A stretch of DNA of 57,861 nt from DASXYG01 sp036502625. GTDB taxonomy: Bacteria; Actinomycetota; Actinomycetes; Streptosporangiales; Streptosporangiaceae. Of the stretch, positions 39,456 through 47,951 are shown piece by piece. The stretch is taken from the NCBI GenBank assembly GCA_036502625.1, contig DASXYG010000037.1, forward strand, positions 1-57,861. The letters run 5' to 3'. The notes beneath the pieces are model-generated. The model saw only the letters and a list, made by a program, of their open reading frames with translations, was not told the origin of the DNA and did not search any database. The position numbers were made by a program, and so were the translations under genes. How positions within the stretch are numbered: position 1 is the stretch's first letter; each line of letters begins with the position of its first letter.

Positions 39456-40601
39456 GTGATTCCCCCGCACATGATCAAGGCGATCGAGCAGCACGCCGAG
39501 GCGCACGGCGACCACGAGCGTGCCGCGCAGGCCCGCGCCACGCTGGCCGTGACGCACGCGCACCGCGAGCAGCGCCGCCACACCCCGCCCCGCGGCGACG
39601 CCGGATGCGGCGTGCTCGCCGAGCTGCGCGCGTTCGAGGCGTGGGTCCTCGCCGAGCTGGCGAAGCTGGTCGACCTCATCACCGGCCAGGACGGCGACGG
39701 CGGCGGTTCGCCGGCGCCCACCGACCCCGGCACCCCGAGCCAGCCGGGCACCCCGAACCGGTCCATCCTGGACGGTGAGGGCGACGAGGACAGCGCAGAC
39801 GACACCCTCGTCCGCGCCGAGGGCGCCCCCGCCGTGACCGACGCCTCGGTGAACAACGCGTACGACGGGCTCGGCGACGTGTTCGGCTACTACGAGCAGG
39901 TGCACGGCCGCGACTCCCTCGACGGGAAGGGTCTACCGCTGGTCGGCGTCGTCCACTACGGCCAGGCGTACGACAACGCGTTTTGGGACGGCCAGGCGAT
40001 GCGGTTCGGCGACGGCGACGGGCAGGTGTTCGGCGACTTCACGGGGTGCCTCGACGTCATCGGGCACGAGCTGACGCACGGCGTCACGCAGTACACGGCC
40101 AACCTCGACTACCAGGGGCAGAGCGGCGCACTCAACGAACACATCTCGGACGTGTTCGGGATCCTGGTCAAGCAGTACCGGGCAGGTCAGGCCGCGGCCG
40201 ACGCGGATTGGCTGATCGGTGAGGGCCTGCTCGCCGAGGGTGTGAAGGGCCGGGCGCTGCGCGACATGCTGCACCCCGGTACGGCGTACGACGACCCGCA
40301 GCTCGGCGTCGACCCGCAGCCCGCCGACATGGCGCACTACGTGGACACGGCCGAGGACGACGGCGGCGTGCACATCAACTCCGGCATCCCGAACCGCGCG
40401 TTCGCGCTCGCCGCGACCGCGCTCGGCGGGCACGCGTGGGAAACGGTCGGGCCCGTCTGGTACAGCGTGCTGACCGGCGGCCACCTTCCCACCTCCTGCG
40501 ACTTCGCGGCCTTCGCCGCCGCGACCCGTACCGCTGCCGCGGCCGTGTCGCCCGAGGTCGCCGCGGCCGTCGACCAGGCGTGGACCACGGTCGGCCTCTG
40601 A
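39456..40601 (+). CDS. protealysin-like M4 metalloprotease with propeptide
   Basis: 381 aa from GTG 39456, nine bases after AGGAG; the in-frame ATG at 39438 lies inside the repeated terminator sequence and is rejected. N-terminus IPPHMIKAIEQHAEAHGD is the PPHM-type propeptide box of protealysins. A Gly/Pro linker follows, then the M4 catalytic domain: zinc site HELTH (204-208), third ligand E228 in GALNEHISD, and VHINSGIPNRAF with the active-site His. No signal peptide. It sits between endolysin and a holin-like gene, unusual for a phage; possible lysis aid or released effector. Confidence 0.85.
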   Translation: MIPPHMIKAIEQHAEAHGDHERAAQARATLAVTHAHREQRRHTPPRGDAGCGVLAELRAFEAWVLAELAKLVDLITGQDGDGGGSPAPTDPGTPSQPGTPNRSILDGEGDEDSADDTLVRAEGAPAVTDASVNNAYDGLGDVFGYYEQVHGRDSLDGKGLPLVGVVHYGQAYDNAFWDGQAMRFGDGDGQVFGDFTGCLDVIGHELTHGVTQYTANLDYQGQSGALNEHISDVFGILVKQYRAGQAAADADWLIGEGLLAEGVKGRALRDMLHPGTAYDDPQLGVDPQPADMAHYVDTAEDDGGVHINSGIPNRAFALAATALGGHAWETVGPVWYSVLTGGHLPTSCDFAAFAAATRTAAAAVSPEVAAAVDQAWTTVGL

Positions 40602-40645
40602 ACACCGCGCGCGCCCGCGCGGACGCACCCCACCCCGCACTTCGG

Positions 40646-40664
40646 CCCCGGCAGCGTGCCGGGG
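40646..40664 (+). terminator. hairpin terminator after the protease gene
   Basis: CCCCGGCA / TGCCGGGG 8-bp stem with a three-base loop followed by TTT. Confidence 0.7.
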
Positions 40665-40689
40665 TTTCCCCATTTCAGGAGACACGCAC

Positions 40690-40935
40690 ATGCTCACTTC
40701 CATCGTTCGTACCGTCGTCCCGATGATCGTCGGCGTCGTGATCGTCCTCGCGGCCCGCGCCGGCCTGCACATCACCGGCGACACCTCGGTCACGGAGGTC
40801 GTCACCCTCGGCGTCTCGTCCGTCTACTACCTGGCCGTGCGGCTGCTGGAGAAGGTGCGCCCGTACTTCGGGTGGCTGCTCGGCAAGGCTTCCCAGCCGG
40901 TGTACGTCGCGGCCCGCCGCAACACCGCCCGCTGA
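40690..40935 (+). CDS. second holin-like membrane protein
   Basis: 81 aa. ATG 40690 with CAGGAGAC upstream, the same ribosome site as the protease gene. Two hydrophobic segments (about residues 7-23 and 34-52) with a short loop, then a basic tail (EKVRPYFGWLLGK). Very like small actinophage holin candidates. Together with the protein at 38017 there are two candidates; which one times lysis is unclear. Confidence 0.6.
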   Translation: MLTSIVRTVVPMIVGVVIVLAARAGLHITGDTSVTEVVTLGVSSVYYLAVRLLEKVRPYFGWLLGKASQPVYVAARRNTAR

Positions 40936-43112
40936 TGGCCCGCCGCTACGACCGGGGGGCGTGGCGGGCAGAGGACAGCGCGGGCAACGTGATCGCCGGC
41001 GCTGAGGCCACCTGTTGGGCCGCCCTGACGGGCGGCTCGCAGGCGGCCAACCTCGCCCGCATCACCGCCGATGGCGGGATCGGCGAGCCGATCCCCGGCG
41101 GCGTGCTCGTGGCCGACGCCTGGGGGTACATCGACGGTTTCTGGGACCTGGCCGACACCCCGGACCTGTACATCATCGGCGCCACGTCGGGCGTGATCCC
41201 AGGCGTTCAGCGCGTCCACCTGGAACCGACCGACCTTGACGACCAGCTCGCCCCGCTGCCCGGCCAGATCGCCGGCGCCGCGGCCCGCCTCGACGCGATC
41301 GACGCCGCGACGGGCGCACCCGGCGGGTACGCGACCCTCGACGCCGAGGGGCTGCTCGTGGCCGCGCAGCGCCCACCCGCCGAGGGTGGGGGAGACGGCG
41401 GTGGCGGCCCGGTCATCCTCGCCCGCGTGGATGAGCTCCCGAACCCGTACTACGTCGGCCACCGCGGCAGCGGCGCGTTCCTCGCCCCGGAGGGCACCCC
41501 CGAGTCGTACCGCGTCGGGTACCTGCTCGGCTTGGACGCGCTCGAAATCGACGTGTTCGTGGCCGCGGACGGCTCCCTGATCTGCATGCACGACACGACC
41601 GTGGACCGCACCACCACCGCCACCGGCAGCTCCAGCGAATACAGCGCCGCAGCGTTCGCGCGGCTGGTCGTCGACGCCGCGACGTGGTTCGGCGGCGGGC
41701 AGCCGGACACGCGCCCGGTCACCCTGCGGGAGATGCTCGACCAGTACGGCGGGCGCGTCGTGCTGCTCCTCCACGTCCACGACCCCGCGTCGACCGCGGG
41801 CGCGATCACGGAGGTGCAGCGCCGGCAGCTCGACGCGTCGTGCATCTTCCAGACTTTCGACCGTTCCGACGCGTTGAGCGTCGTGGCGGCCGGCCTCCAC
41901 GCGCAGCTCCTGATCGGCACGGAGGCGCAGGCCACCGCGGCGCCGCCCGCTCAGGTCATCACGGACGGCATCGAGCGCGTGTCGATCGCGGGCTCGGGCG
42001 CCGTCTCCAACGCCACGATTTCCGGGTACATCACGGCGGGGGTCACGACCGGCGTGTACGACGTGTCCCGCCAGTACCAGCACGCCAACGCCCTCACGCT
42101 CGGCGTACGGATGGTGGACGGCGACGACTCGATCTACGCGCGGGCCGCGACCGGCCGGTACCGGCGCACCACGGACCCCTGGCGGTTCGGCGCCGGCTAC
42201 TACCACGGCCACCAAACCAACCTCACGAGCGCCGCCGCCGTCAGCCCCGCCGAGCGCGGTTTCATCGGCCGCGGCCCGATCCCATGGACCACGCCGACCA
42301 TGCTGAACTCGTGGACGGCATTCGGGTCCGGGTGGCAGGCGCAGGGCTACCGGCGCGGCCAGGACGGGCGCGTGTACCTGCGTGGCGTCATCGCCAACGG
42401 CGCCGCCGGGAACGCCGCGTTCACCATCCCCGCGTGGGTGGGGCGACCGCCGAACAACTACAACTCCGCGTCCATCGCGTCGGGTAGCAACCCGCCGTCT
42501 CTGTGCCGTCTCCAGATCTCGACCAGCGGCGACGTGACCCCGCAGAACGCGGTGGGCACCTTCGCGTCGATCGATACAGCATTCGAGCCGGTCGACGACC
42601 CGATCAAGGGGGTGTCCGTACTGCCCGGCTCGACGCCGTGGCTTCTGCTCTGCGGGTGGGCGTGCCCGCTGGCGGCCCCGACCGGGTACACGTTCACGTT
42701 CTCCGCCCGTTGGGACACGCTGGGGGCGTCCGCGACCAGGTGGGCCGGGGCGTACTTCTCCGCGCTGCGCGACCACCCGTACGACGACACGGCCACCGAC
42801 ACCCTCAACTCCGGGTACTCGGTGATCTTGCGGCAGAACGGGTCGCTGGAGCTGTACCGCAAGGACCCCGGCGTGACCACCCAGCTCGGCGCGTCCGTCG
42901 CGACGCCCGCGATCACCGCGGGGACGGACACGCAGATTCGGGTCACCATCTCCGGCAGCTCGATCACCGTGACCCGGGTCGACGCTGTGACGCCGAACTC
43001 GATCACCGCCACCGACAGCACGTACCGCGGCCCGTACGTCTACGTCGGCCGCCACGCCACGTCCGCGGCGCTCGGCCCCGGCATCACGTTCCACGACGCG
43101 TCGATCACGTGA
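40935..43112 (+). CDS. tail fibre/spike protein with GDPD domain
   Basis: 725 aa. ATG 40935 shares a base with the previous stop (TGATG). An N-terminal ~150-residue tail-attachment region ends in a Gly-rich linker. A glycerophosphodiester phosphodiesterase domain (about 170-400) follows with YVGHRGSG, E-x-D (ALEIDVFVAADGS), MHD and DRTT motifs of the family. The C-terminal ~300 residues are beta-rich, probably receptor-binding. GDPD activity would fit cleavage of glycerol-phosphate teichoic acids in actinomycete walls. Confidence 0.8.
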   Translation: MARRYDRGAWRAEDSAGNVIAGAEATCWAALTGGSQAANLARITADGGIGEPIPGGVLVADAWGYIDGFWDLADTPDLYIIGATSGVIPGVQRVHLEPTDLDDQLAPLPGQIAGAAARLDAIDAATGAPGGYATLDAEGLLVAAQRPPAEGGGDGGGGPVILARVDELPNPYYVGHRGSGAFLAPEGTPESYRVGYLLGLDALEIDVFVAADGSLICMHDTTVDRTTTATGSSSEYSAAAFARLVVDAATWFGGGQPDTRPVTLREMLDQYGGRVVLLLHVHDPASTAGAITEVQRRQLDASCIFQTFDRSDALSVVAAGLHAQLLIGTEAQATAAPPAQVITDGIERVSIAGSGAVSNATISGYITAGVTTGVYDVSRQYQHANALTLGVRMVDGDDSIYARAATGRYRRTTDPWRFGAGYYHGHQTNLTSAAAVSPAERGFIGRGPIPWTTPTMLNSWTAFGSGWQAQGYRRGQDGRVYLRGVIANGAAGNAAFTIPAWVGRPPNNYNSASIASGSNPPSLCRLQISTSGDVTPQNAVGTFASIDTAFEPVDDPIKGVSVLPGSTPWLLLCGWACPLAAPTGYTFTFSARWDTLGASATRWAGAYFSALRDHPYDDTATDTLNSGYSVILRQNGSLELYRKDPGVTTQLGASVATPAITAGTDTQIRVTISGSSITVTRVDAVTPNSITATDSTYRGPYVYVGRHATSAALGPGITFHDASIT

Positions 43113-43374
43113 CGACCGCGGGCGGGCGCTCCGGGGCGGCCACGATGAGCTCCGGGTCGTACGGGTACCAGGCGTCCATCCGGCCGCCCCGCACCTGATC
43201 GGCGCGGTAGTCCAGGAGACACGCCCAGGTACGGCCGCCGTCATTGGAGTGCCACGACCGGAGAACCGCCCACGTCCACCCCTCAATGAGGTACGCGGCG
43301 ACCAGCCGCCACGTGTCCTTGTGCAGAGAGTCCGCCCCCCACTTGGGGGTGCGCACGGGCCGTAGATGCTCCAT
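43105..43374 (-). CDS. hypothetical protein convergent with the fibre gene
   Basis: 89 aa. ATG 43374; the 3' end overlaps the fibre gene by eight bases on the other strand. Aromatic-rich (DTWRLVAAYLIEGWTWAVLR). No family recognised. Lysogen- or plasmid-state expressed from its strand. Confidence 0.55.
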   Translation of the reverse strand: MEHLRPVRTPKWGADSLHKDTWRLVAAYLIEGWTWAVLRSWHSNDGGRTWACLLDYRADQVRGGRMDAWYPYDPELIVAAPERPPAVVT

Positions 43375-43390
43375 TCCCCGAACGATAGAA

Positions 43391-43430
43391 CGCCCCCGCC
43401 GCCCCCTCCATGTGAGGGGCGGCGGGGGCG
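43391..43430 (-). terminator. strong terminator hairpin
   Basis: CGCCCCCGCCGCCCC pairs with GGGGCGGCGGGGGCG, a 15-bp perfect stem, between the two minus-strand genes. Confidence 0.8.
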
Positions 43431-43445
43431 CTTCTTCGCGTCTGG

Positions 43446-43793
43446 TCAGCGAATCTTGTACGTCGTGCGCCGCTTGCGGGGCATGATCTCGCGGGCGATC
43501 CACCACGGCACCCACACGAGCAGCCACAGCCCGCCCGTGCAGAGCGTCAGCACCAGGTGCACGGAGTTGGCGATGCCGCCGAGGCCGCGCCGCTTCTCCA
43601 CCGCGACCACCCGCCGCGGCATCGACGCCGCCGGCGGGTGCTGGGGGAGGGGCGCGAGCCCGCGCGGGGGCGGCCCGTACGGCACCTGCGGGCGCGGCCC
43701 GTACGCGCCTCCCGGCGGCGGGTACGGGCCGGTCTGGGGTGGCGCCCCGTACGGCAGGGTCGGCGGGTACGGCGGGCGCGGCTGCTCATGCAT
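43446..43793 (-). CDS. Pro/Tyr-rich membrane protein
   Basis: 115 aa. ATG 43793 with GGGAGGGA upstream. First 60 residues are Pro/Tyr/Gly-rich (YPPTLPYGAPPQTGPYPP), followed by a hydrophobic segment (VLTLCTGGLWLLVWVPWWIA) and a basic tail (MPRKRRTTYK). Common architecture of actinobacterial and actinophage membrane proteins; role unknown. Confidence 0.6.
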   Translation of the reverse strand: MHEQPRPPYPPTLPYGAPPQTGPYPPPGGAYGPRPQVPYGPPPRGLAPLPQHPPAASMPRRVVAVEKRRGLGGIANSVHLVLTLCTGGLWLLVWVPWWIAREIMPRKRRTTYKIR

Positions 43794-43929
43794 GGTGGGG
43801 GTCCCTCCCGTGGGTGCTGATCGGGAGTTTCGCACCGCCCGCACCCGCGCGAGGGCCCGCGTACGCGCGTGGCCGCCCCTGGCCAGGTCGTGAACCGGGG
43901 GCGGCCATCGCGCGTCACGCGCCGGAAAG

Positions 43930-43948
43930 TGCCGACAATTTGTCGGCA
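43930..43948. other. perfect palindrome TGCCGACAATTTGTCGGCA, candidate parS or terminator
   Basis: 19 bp with 9-bp arms around one T, eleven bases after the ParB-like gene ends. An outer GCCGG/CCGGC pair (43921-43925, 43952-43956) extends it. A partition site next to parAB is common, but a hairpin terminator would look the same. Confidence 0.4.
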
Positions 43949-43958
43949 AAACCGGCTC

Positions 43959-44759
43959 CTACCTGGGGTTTTCCACCTCGTCGGCGAGCTCGCGGAGCCG
44001 CGCGGCCACCTCGTGCCGCTGCTCGGGCGACTCGGCCGTACGCACTTCCCGGGTGATCGCGCGCAGGCCCTTGACCCACGTCCGCACCTCGGGCGGCGCG
44101 GCGGGCGTCCGCTGCGGCTCGCTGCGGAGGTACTCCTTGATCCGCTTCACGACGTCGGTCTTCCGCCACCGGTCGGGCAGCACGCCGACAACGCCGCGTA
44201 CAACTCCGGCCGTGACCTTCGGCGCCTCGCCTGCGATCGTCTCGTACACGAGGGCGGCGGCGTCGTTGCCGTGCTCGGCCGCGACGGGAAGCAGCTCGCG
44301 TACGTGCGACTCGCTGACCCCGGGAGCGGTTTCGAGGAGACGCGCGCCGACACGCCACGCGCGGATGAACTGCTCGGCGCGGTCCCTCCCGAATCCGAAT
44401 CTGGTCTGCGTGAACTCCTCAAACGCTTTGTGTTCGCCGCGGTACACCTTCGACTTCTGCTCGTATTCGAGCGCGCGGCCCATCATCACGAACCCGCGTA
44501 TCCCCGACTCGATCGCCGCCACGCACAGTGCATGGGCCGCAAGCTCCTGTTCGGACGGCTCGGCGGGCAGGTCCGTGAGCTCATGCTCCGGCGGTTCGGG
44601 AAGGTCGGCGAGAGTGAGCGGCGTCGGCTTCCGCCACTCCGCGTCGGCGTACGGGGATACCGCCGGGGTGTGCTCCTCACCGTCGAGGAGGACGTTGCCG
44701 CCGCCGATGGTGGCCTTTGCCGTGGGGCGCGGTGGGCGCCGCTTCGGTGGTGTGCTCAT
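43959..44759 (-). CDS. parB: partition partner / ParB-like DNA-binding protein
   Basis: 266 aa. ATG 44759 overlaps the parA stop (ATGA). N-terminal basic/Pro-rich segment, acidic linker, then a helical core with an HTH-like stretch (EEFTQTRFGFGRDRAEQFIR, VSESHVRELLPVAAEH) and a C-terminal helical tail. Classical ParB catalytic boxes are not obvious. The ParB role is inferred from the tight coupling to ParA and helical DNA-binding pattern. Confidence 0.6.
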   Translation of the reverse strand: MSTPPKRRPPRPTAKATIGGGNVLLDGEEHTPAVSPYADAEWRKPTPLTLADLPEPPEHELTDLPAEPSEQELAAHALCVAAIESGIRGFVMMGRALEYEQKSKVYRGEHKAFEEFTQTRFGFGRDRAEQFIRAWRVGARLLETAPGVSESHVRELLPVAAEHGNDAAALVYETIAGEAPKVTAGVVRGVVGVLPDRWRKTDVVKRIKEYLRSEPQRTPAAPPEVRTWVKGLRAITREVRTAESPEQRHEVAARLRELADEVENPR

Positions 44760-45436
44760 GCTGCTACCTCGTATTCCGCTACCAGCTCGCCCCCGACGTC
44801 TTGGAACTCGGCGAGGTCGTCGATGGGGTTCGTCGTGTTCTTCGCCTGCCGGTACCACTGCCAGTTCGTGGCCTGCGCCTCGAACACTACGTAACCGGCC
44901 TCGTCGAGCTTGTCGCGCGCCCGCTCGCCTTCCTTGGACGGCATCGGCGGGACCTTGACCAGCAGGACCCGCACGTTGACCGTCCGGTCGGTACCCGCAA
45001 GCGCAGCTTTCGCCTCGTCGAATGTTGTGGGGATCCGCTCGGTTTCCGCGTCGTTCGGCGCGGACGTGATGATCAGCTCGTGTGATTTCCGTACGGCGGC
45101 CTTCAGAATCTTGTCGGACTCGCCGCCGGTGTCCACGATGATCACGTCGTATTTTCCGCTGGCGGTCTGGTCGTCGATGCAGTCGCCGACCTGCGCCGAG
45201 GGAAACGGCACCATCTCGAACGGGACGTTCGTCACGTCGGGATTGCGGACGAGGGCGCGGTGCCACGAGTACGCGGTCTGCGACAACGGGTCGGCGTCGA
45301 TGATCAGGACGCGTAGCCCGCGCCGCGCGAAGTAGCAGGCGAGGAATACCGAGCTGGTGCTCTTACCTGCGCCGCCTTTGAGATTGCCGATCGTCACCAC
45401 GAGCGGCTGGGGAAGGTCGAGGGTCGGTCGTGCCAT
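44756..45436 (-). CDS. parA: ParA-family ATPase
   Basis: 226 aa. ATG 45436. Deviant Walker A KGGAGKST (20-27), switch region VLIIDADPLSQTAYSW and Walker B VIIVDTGGE identify a MinD/ParA ATPase. It drives segregation of low-copy circles and argues that the element is kept as a plasmid. Downstream of the recombinase and coupled to the partner gene. Confidence 0.88.
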   Translation of the reverse strand: MARPTLDLPQPLVVTIGNLKGGAGKSTSSVFLACYFARRGLRVLIIDADPLSQTAYSWHRALVRNPDVTNVPFEMVPFPSAQVGDCIDDQTASGKYDVIIVDTGGESDKILKAAVRKSHELIITSAPNDAETERIPTTFDEAKAALAGTDRTVNVRVLLVKVPPMPSKEGERARDKLDEAGYVVFEAQATNWQWYRQAKNTTNPIDDLAEFQDVGGELVAEYEVAA

Positions 45437-45489
45437 GCGCCGATTCAAGCAGACGACGGCGGTCCCCGCCGGGAGACGGGGCCCGCGCG

Positions 45490-46518
45490 TCAGGTGCCGT
45501 CGCCGAGGAAGTAGGCGCCGGTCACGTACGCGGCGCTCCCGGTGAGCTGGTCGAGGTCGTGCGCGTACCGCTCCGTCGTCCTGGGGTCTTTGTGGCGGGC
45601 GAGCTGCTGCGCCTTGCGGAGGGACGCCCCGCCGAGCAGTGCGCCGGTGACGCCGGTGTGCCGCATGACGTGCGGGGTCACCTTCTCCCACTGCTCGATC
45701 CCGGCCATGCGCGCGATGACGCGGAGGGTCCGCAGGGCCTCGTGCCGGTCCCAACGCTTCCCTGTGCTGGTGACGAACAGGGGGCCCGTCTTCCGGTCGG
45801 CGATGTACAGGGCGACCACGTGCCACGTCTCGGGCGGGATGACGACGTTCTCGACCTCGCCGCCCTTGCCCGTGATCGGTACGACGCGGTGGCCCTGCGC
45901 CTCGGTGATGTCCTCGATGTCTATCGCGATGATCTCCGAGATGCGGAGAAGCAGGGTGAACCCGATCGCGACCAGCGCGGACGCGCGGAGCTCCGGGCCG
46001 TGCGGGTAGTTGCCGGCCTGCTCGATCATGTCGCGGGCCTGCTGGCGGGACAGGCCGAGCGTGGTCGTCGACGTCGAGACTTTGGGGCGGCGTACGTGCG
46101 CGACGGGGGAGCCGTCGCGCACACCCTCGCCGGCCACGTAGGCGAAGAAGGATGCGAGCGCGGAGAGTTTCCGCGCGCGGGTGGCGGGCGCCCATCCGTG
46201 CCGGTCCCGCATGTACGCGGACCACAGGTCGATGTGGACGCGCCGCGCCTCTACCGGGTCGACCACGCGGGATTCGAGCAGCGCGGCGAAGTCGTCGGGC
46301 ACCGGCTTGTCGGGGTCGGCGCACCACGCCGCGAACTGGTCGAGGTCGAGCCCGTACGCGTCGCGCGTGTTGGTGGACGTGTCGGCGTCGAACGACGCGA
46401 GCCATGCCGCGCGGAGGATCGCGAGCCGGTCGGCCGCGGTGGCGCCGACCGTCGCGAGCTCGGCCGTACGGGCGGGCACGATCACCCCCTCGACCGGCGC
46501 CGCGTTGTGCATGGTCAT
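45490..46518 (-). CDS. tyrosine recombinase (XerC/D-like)
   Basis: 342 aa. ATG 46518 overlaps the previous stop. SAM-like N-terminal domain (~45-140) and catalytic domain with R192 (LLLRISEI), K218 (GKGG), H283/R286 (TPHVMRH), H309 (ARHK) and Y318 (TERYAHD): all key residues present. In operon with parAB, so dimer resolution is likely; integration cannot be excluded, though no clear attP or tRNA-like match was seen beside it. Confidence 0.85.
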   Translation of the reverse strand: MTMHNAAPVEGVIVPARTAELATVGATAADRLAILRAAWLASFDADTSTNTRDAYGLDLDQFAAWCADPDKPVPDDFAALLESRVVDPVEARRVHIDLWSAYMRDRHGWAPATRARKLSALASFFAYVAGEGVRDGSPVAHVRRPKVSTSTTTLGLSRQQARDMIEQAGNYPHGPELRASALVAIGFTLLLRISEIIAIDIEDITEAQGHRVVPITGKGGEVENVVIPPETWHVVALYIADRKTGPLFVTSTGKRWDRHEALRTLRVIARMAGIEQWEKVTPHVMRHTGVTGALLGGASLRKAQQLARHKDPRTTERYAHDLDQLTGSAAYVTGAYFLGDGT

Positions 46519-46961
46519 TCGGCCGCCATGTCCACGGTCGCGTGCGTGACCTCGCCGAGCACCTCGGCCAGCGTCGCGGCCAGGGCGCGGGCCTGCGCGA
46601 GCGCGTCGGCCGCCGCGGCTGCGGCCGCCTCGGGCTGGCCGGCGTACTCGCCGTCCCGGATGATGATCCGGCCGGCCGCGGCTTCCTTCGTGAGCCAGTC
46701 CGCGGACTGCTGGGCGAGCTGCGGGAACATGCCGAGCGCCCGCCGCAGAGCCCCGTACAGGTCGAGCAGGGTCGAGGGGTACACGATGCCCGAACCGCTG
46801 TACGGGCCGGTCGCGTAGTTCAGTGCCCGTACGGCCTCAGCGATGGTCTGCGCCGCGTCGCGGGTCAGGTCGGGGGAGTGCTGCGCGGGGTCTTGCGCGC
46901 GGGCCTCCATCGCGCCGGCGAGCATGAGCTCGCGCTCTTCGTCCTCGGGGATCCCGGTCAT
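46515..46961 (-). CDS. hypothetical helical protein upstream of the recombinase
   Basis: 148 aa. ATG 46961; the stop overlaps the recombinase start. Acidic N-terminus, helical Ala-rich C-terminus (DALAQARALAATLAEVLGEV). No family recognised. Confidence 0.6.
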   Translation of the reverse strand: MTGIPEDEERELMLAGAMEARAQDPAQHSPDLTRDAAQTIAEAVRALNYATGPYSGSGIVYPSTLLDLYGALRRALGMFPQLAQQSADWLTKEAAAGRIIIRDGEYAGQPEAAAAAAADALAQARALAATLAEVLGEVTHATVDMAAE

Positions 46962-47290
46962 GTCCTGGCCTTCCGTCGTCGCTGGTTGATCGGTATCACG
47001 TTGCTCGGCGTCCGCGTGCGGGCGGGCGCGGCGGGCGTGGGGGTAGGCAATGCGAGCTGGTCGACGCGCGGCGTACACGTCGCGGCGTGGGGCATCCGGC
47101 GCCGCTCGACGTGCTGCGGGCTGTCGCCGGCGCCGAGCGCACGGGCCCGGAGGGTTCCGGTCCCGTCGCGGTACGCGGCCACGTTCCCGGCTGCGCTCGG
47201 CCCGGGGTCGAGGGCCTGGCGCTGGCCGTGCATCGTGGTCGCCCACTCGATCGGGGAGCCGCACCGGTCGCATGTCGGGGTGGGTCGCAT
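46958..47290 (-). CDS. small zinc-binding protein of the recombinase-par operon
   Basis: 110 aa. ATG 47290 has CAGGAGG nine bases upstream; earlier in-frame starts lack a ribosome site. CDRCGSP at the N-terminus with later C/H residues (HAATC) suggests a zinc ribbon, then a basic disordered tail (NQRRRKART). Coupled to the next gene by ATGA overlap. Confidence 0.6.
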   Translation of the reverse strand: MRPTPTCDRCGSPIEWATTMHGQRQALDPGPSAAGNVAAYRDGTGTLRARALGAGDSPQHVERRRMPHAATCTPRVDQLALPTPTPAAPARTRTPSNVIPINQRRRKART

Positions 47291-47316
47291 CGCCGTGCCT
47301 CCTGGGGTGTGACGGC

Positions 47317-47343
47317 GGGCCACCTCCCATAATGCGGTGGCCC
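47317..47343 (-). terminator. hairpin terminator
   Basis: GGGCCACC / GGTGGCCC 8-bp perfect stem between the 47364-47939 gene and the next leftward operon. Confidence 0.65.
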
Positions 47344-47363
47344 ACCGACATCACGCGCGCGGA

Positions 47364-47939
47364 TTACGTCGCCGCCGTCTCCTGGTCGACCGGCTCGGCG
47401 AGCCCGCCGATCACCGTGGCGCCGCACGGAGCCTCGTTATTCTGTGCATCGACGGCCATGTCGATCACGTACGTTGTCCGGGCTGCGGGCCGCATCGCGT
47501 TCCACTCGTCGGCCGGGATCGTTACCACCTCCTCGTACAGGTCGCCGGTCGACGGCTCAACGGTGATGCGCACCTCGACCGGGCCGACCGCGTCACGCTC
47601 GTAATCGGGGTCCGTGAAGGTCCCCCGCTCCTCCTCTGCGGCGGCGTCGAGCTGCGCGCGGAAGTCGTCGTTGGTGTTGGCGCACAAGACGATGATGCGC
47701 TCGGCCGCGCGGACGTGCCGGTCAGCGTCGTCGAGCTCGACCGCGAGGTCCGCGAGATCTTCGCCGCTCGGCTCCCCGTCGATTCCGTTGCCGTACCGGG
47801 TGGCCATGTCGCCAGCGAGGCGGCGGGCCTCGCGCAGCGCGCCGCGGATCTCGGCCGCGTACTCGGTCATGCGCGCAAGGTCGGCCGCGATGCCGGCCTG
47901 GTAGGCGCGGTCGTTCTCGATCTCCTGGTCGATGGTCAT
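47364..47939 (-). CDS. hypothetical acidic protein
   Basis: 191 aa. ATG 47939. Helical and acidic first two thirds (ARMTEYAAEIRGALREARRL, ELDDADRHVRAAERIIVLC), then a beta-like segment (GPVEVRITVEPSTGDLYEEV). No family recognised. Confidence 0.6.
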   Translation of the reverse strand: MTIDQEIENDRAYQAGIAADLARMTEYAAEIRGALREARRLAGDMATRYGNGIDGEPSGEDLADLAVELDDADRHVRAAERIIVLCANTNDDFRAQLDAAAEEERGTFTDPDYERDAVGPVEVRITVEPSTGDLYEEVVTIPADEWNAMRPAARTTYVIDMAVDAQNNEAPCGATVIGGLAEPVDQETAAT

Positions 47940-47951
47940 CGTGTCTCCGGG

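Noticed and set aside
40656..40934. Upstream extension of the GDPD tail protein
   Set aside because: It would overlap the whole holin-like gene and the terminator; the TGATG overlap and family-like N-terminus support 40935.
45437..45489. attP or tRNA-like core next to the recombinase (GATTCAAGCAG)
   Set aside because: No tRNA 3' end or matching repeat found; similarity is a few bases only.
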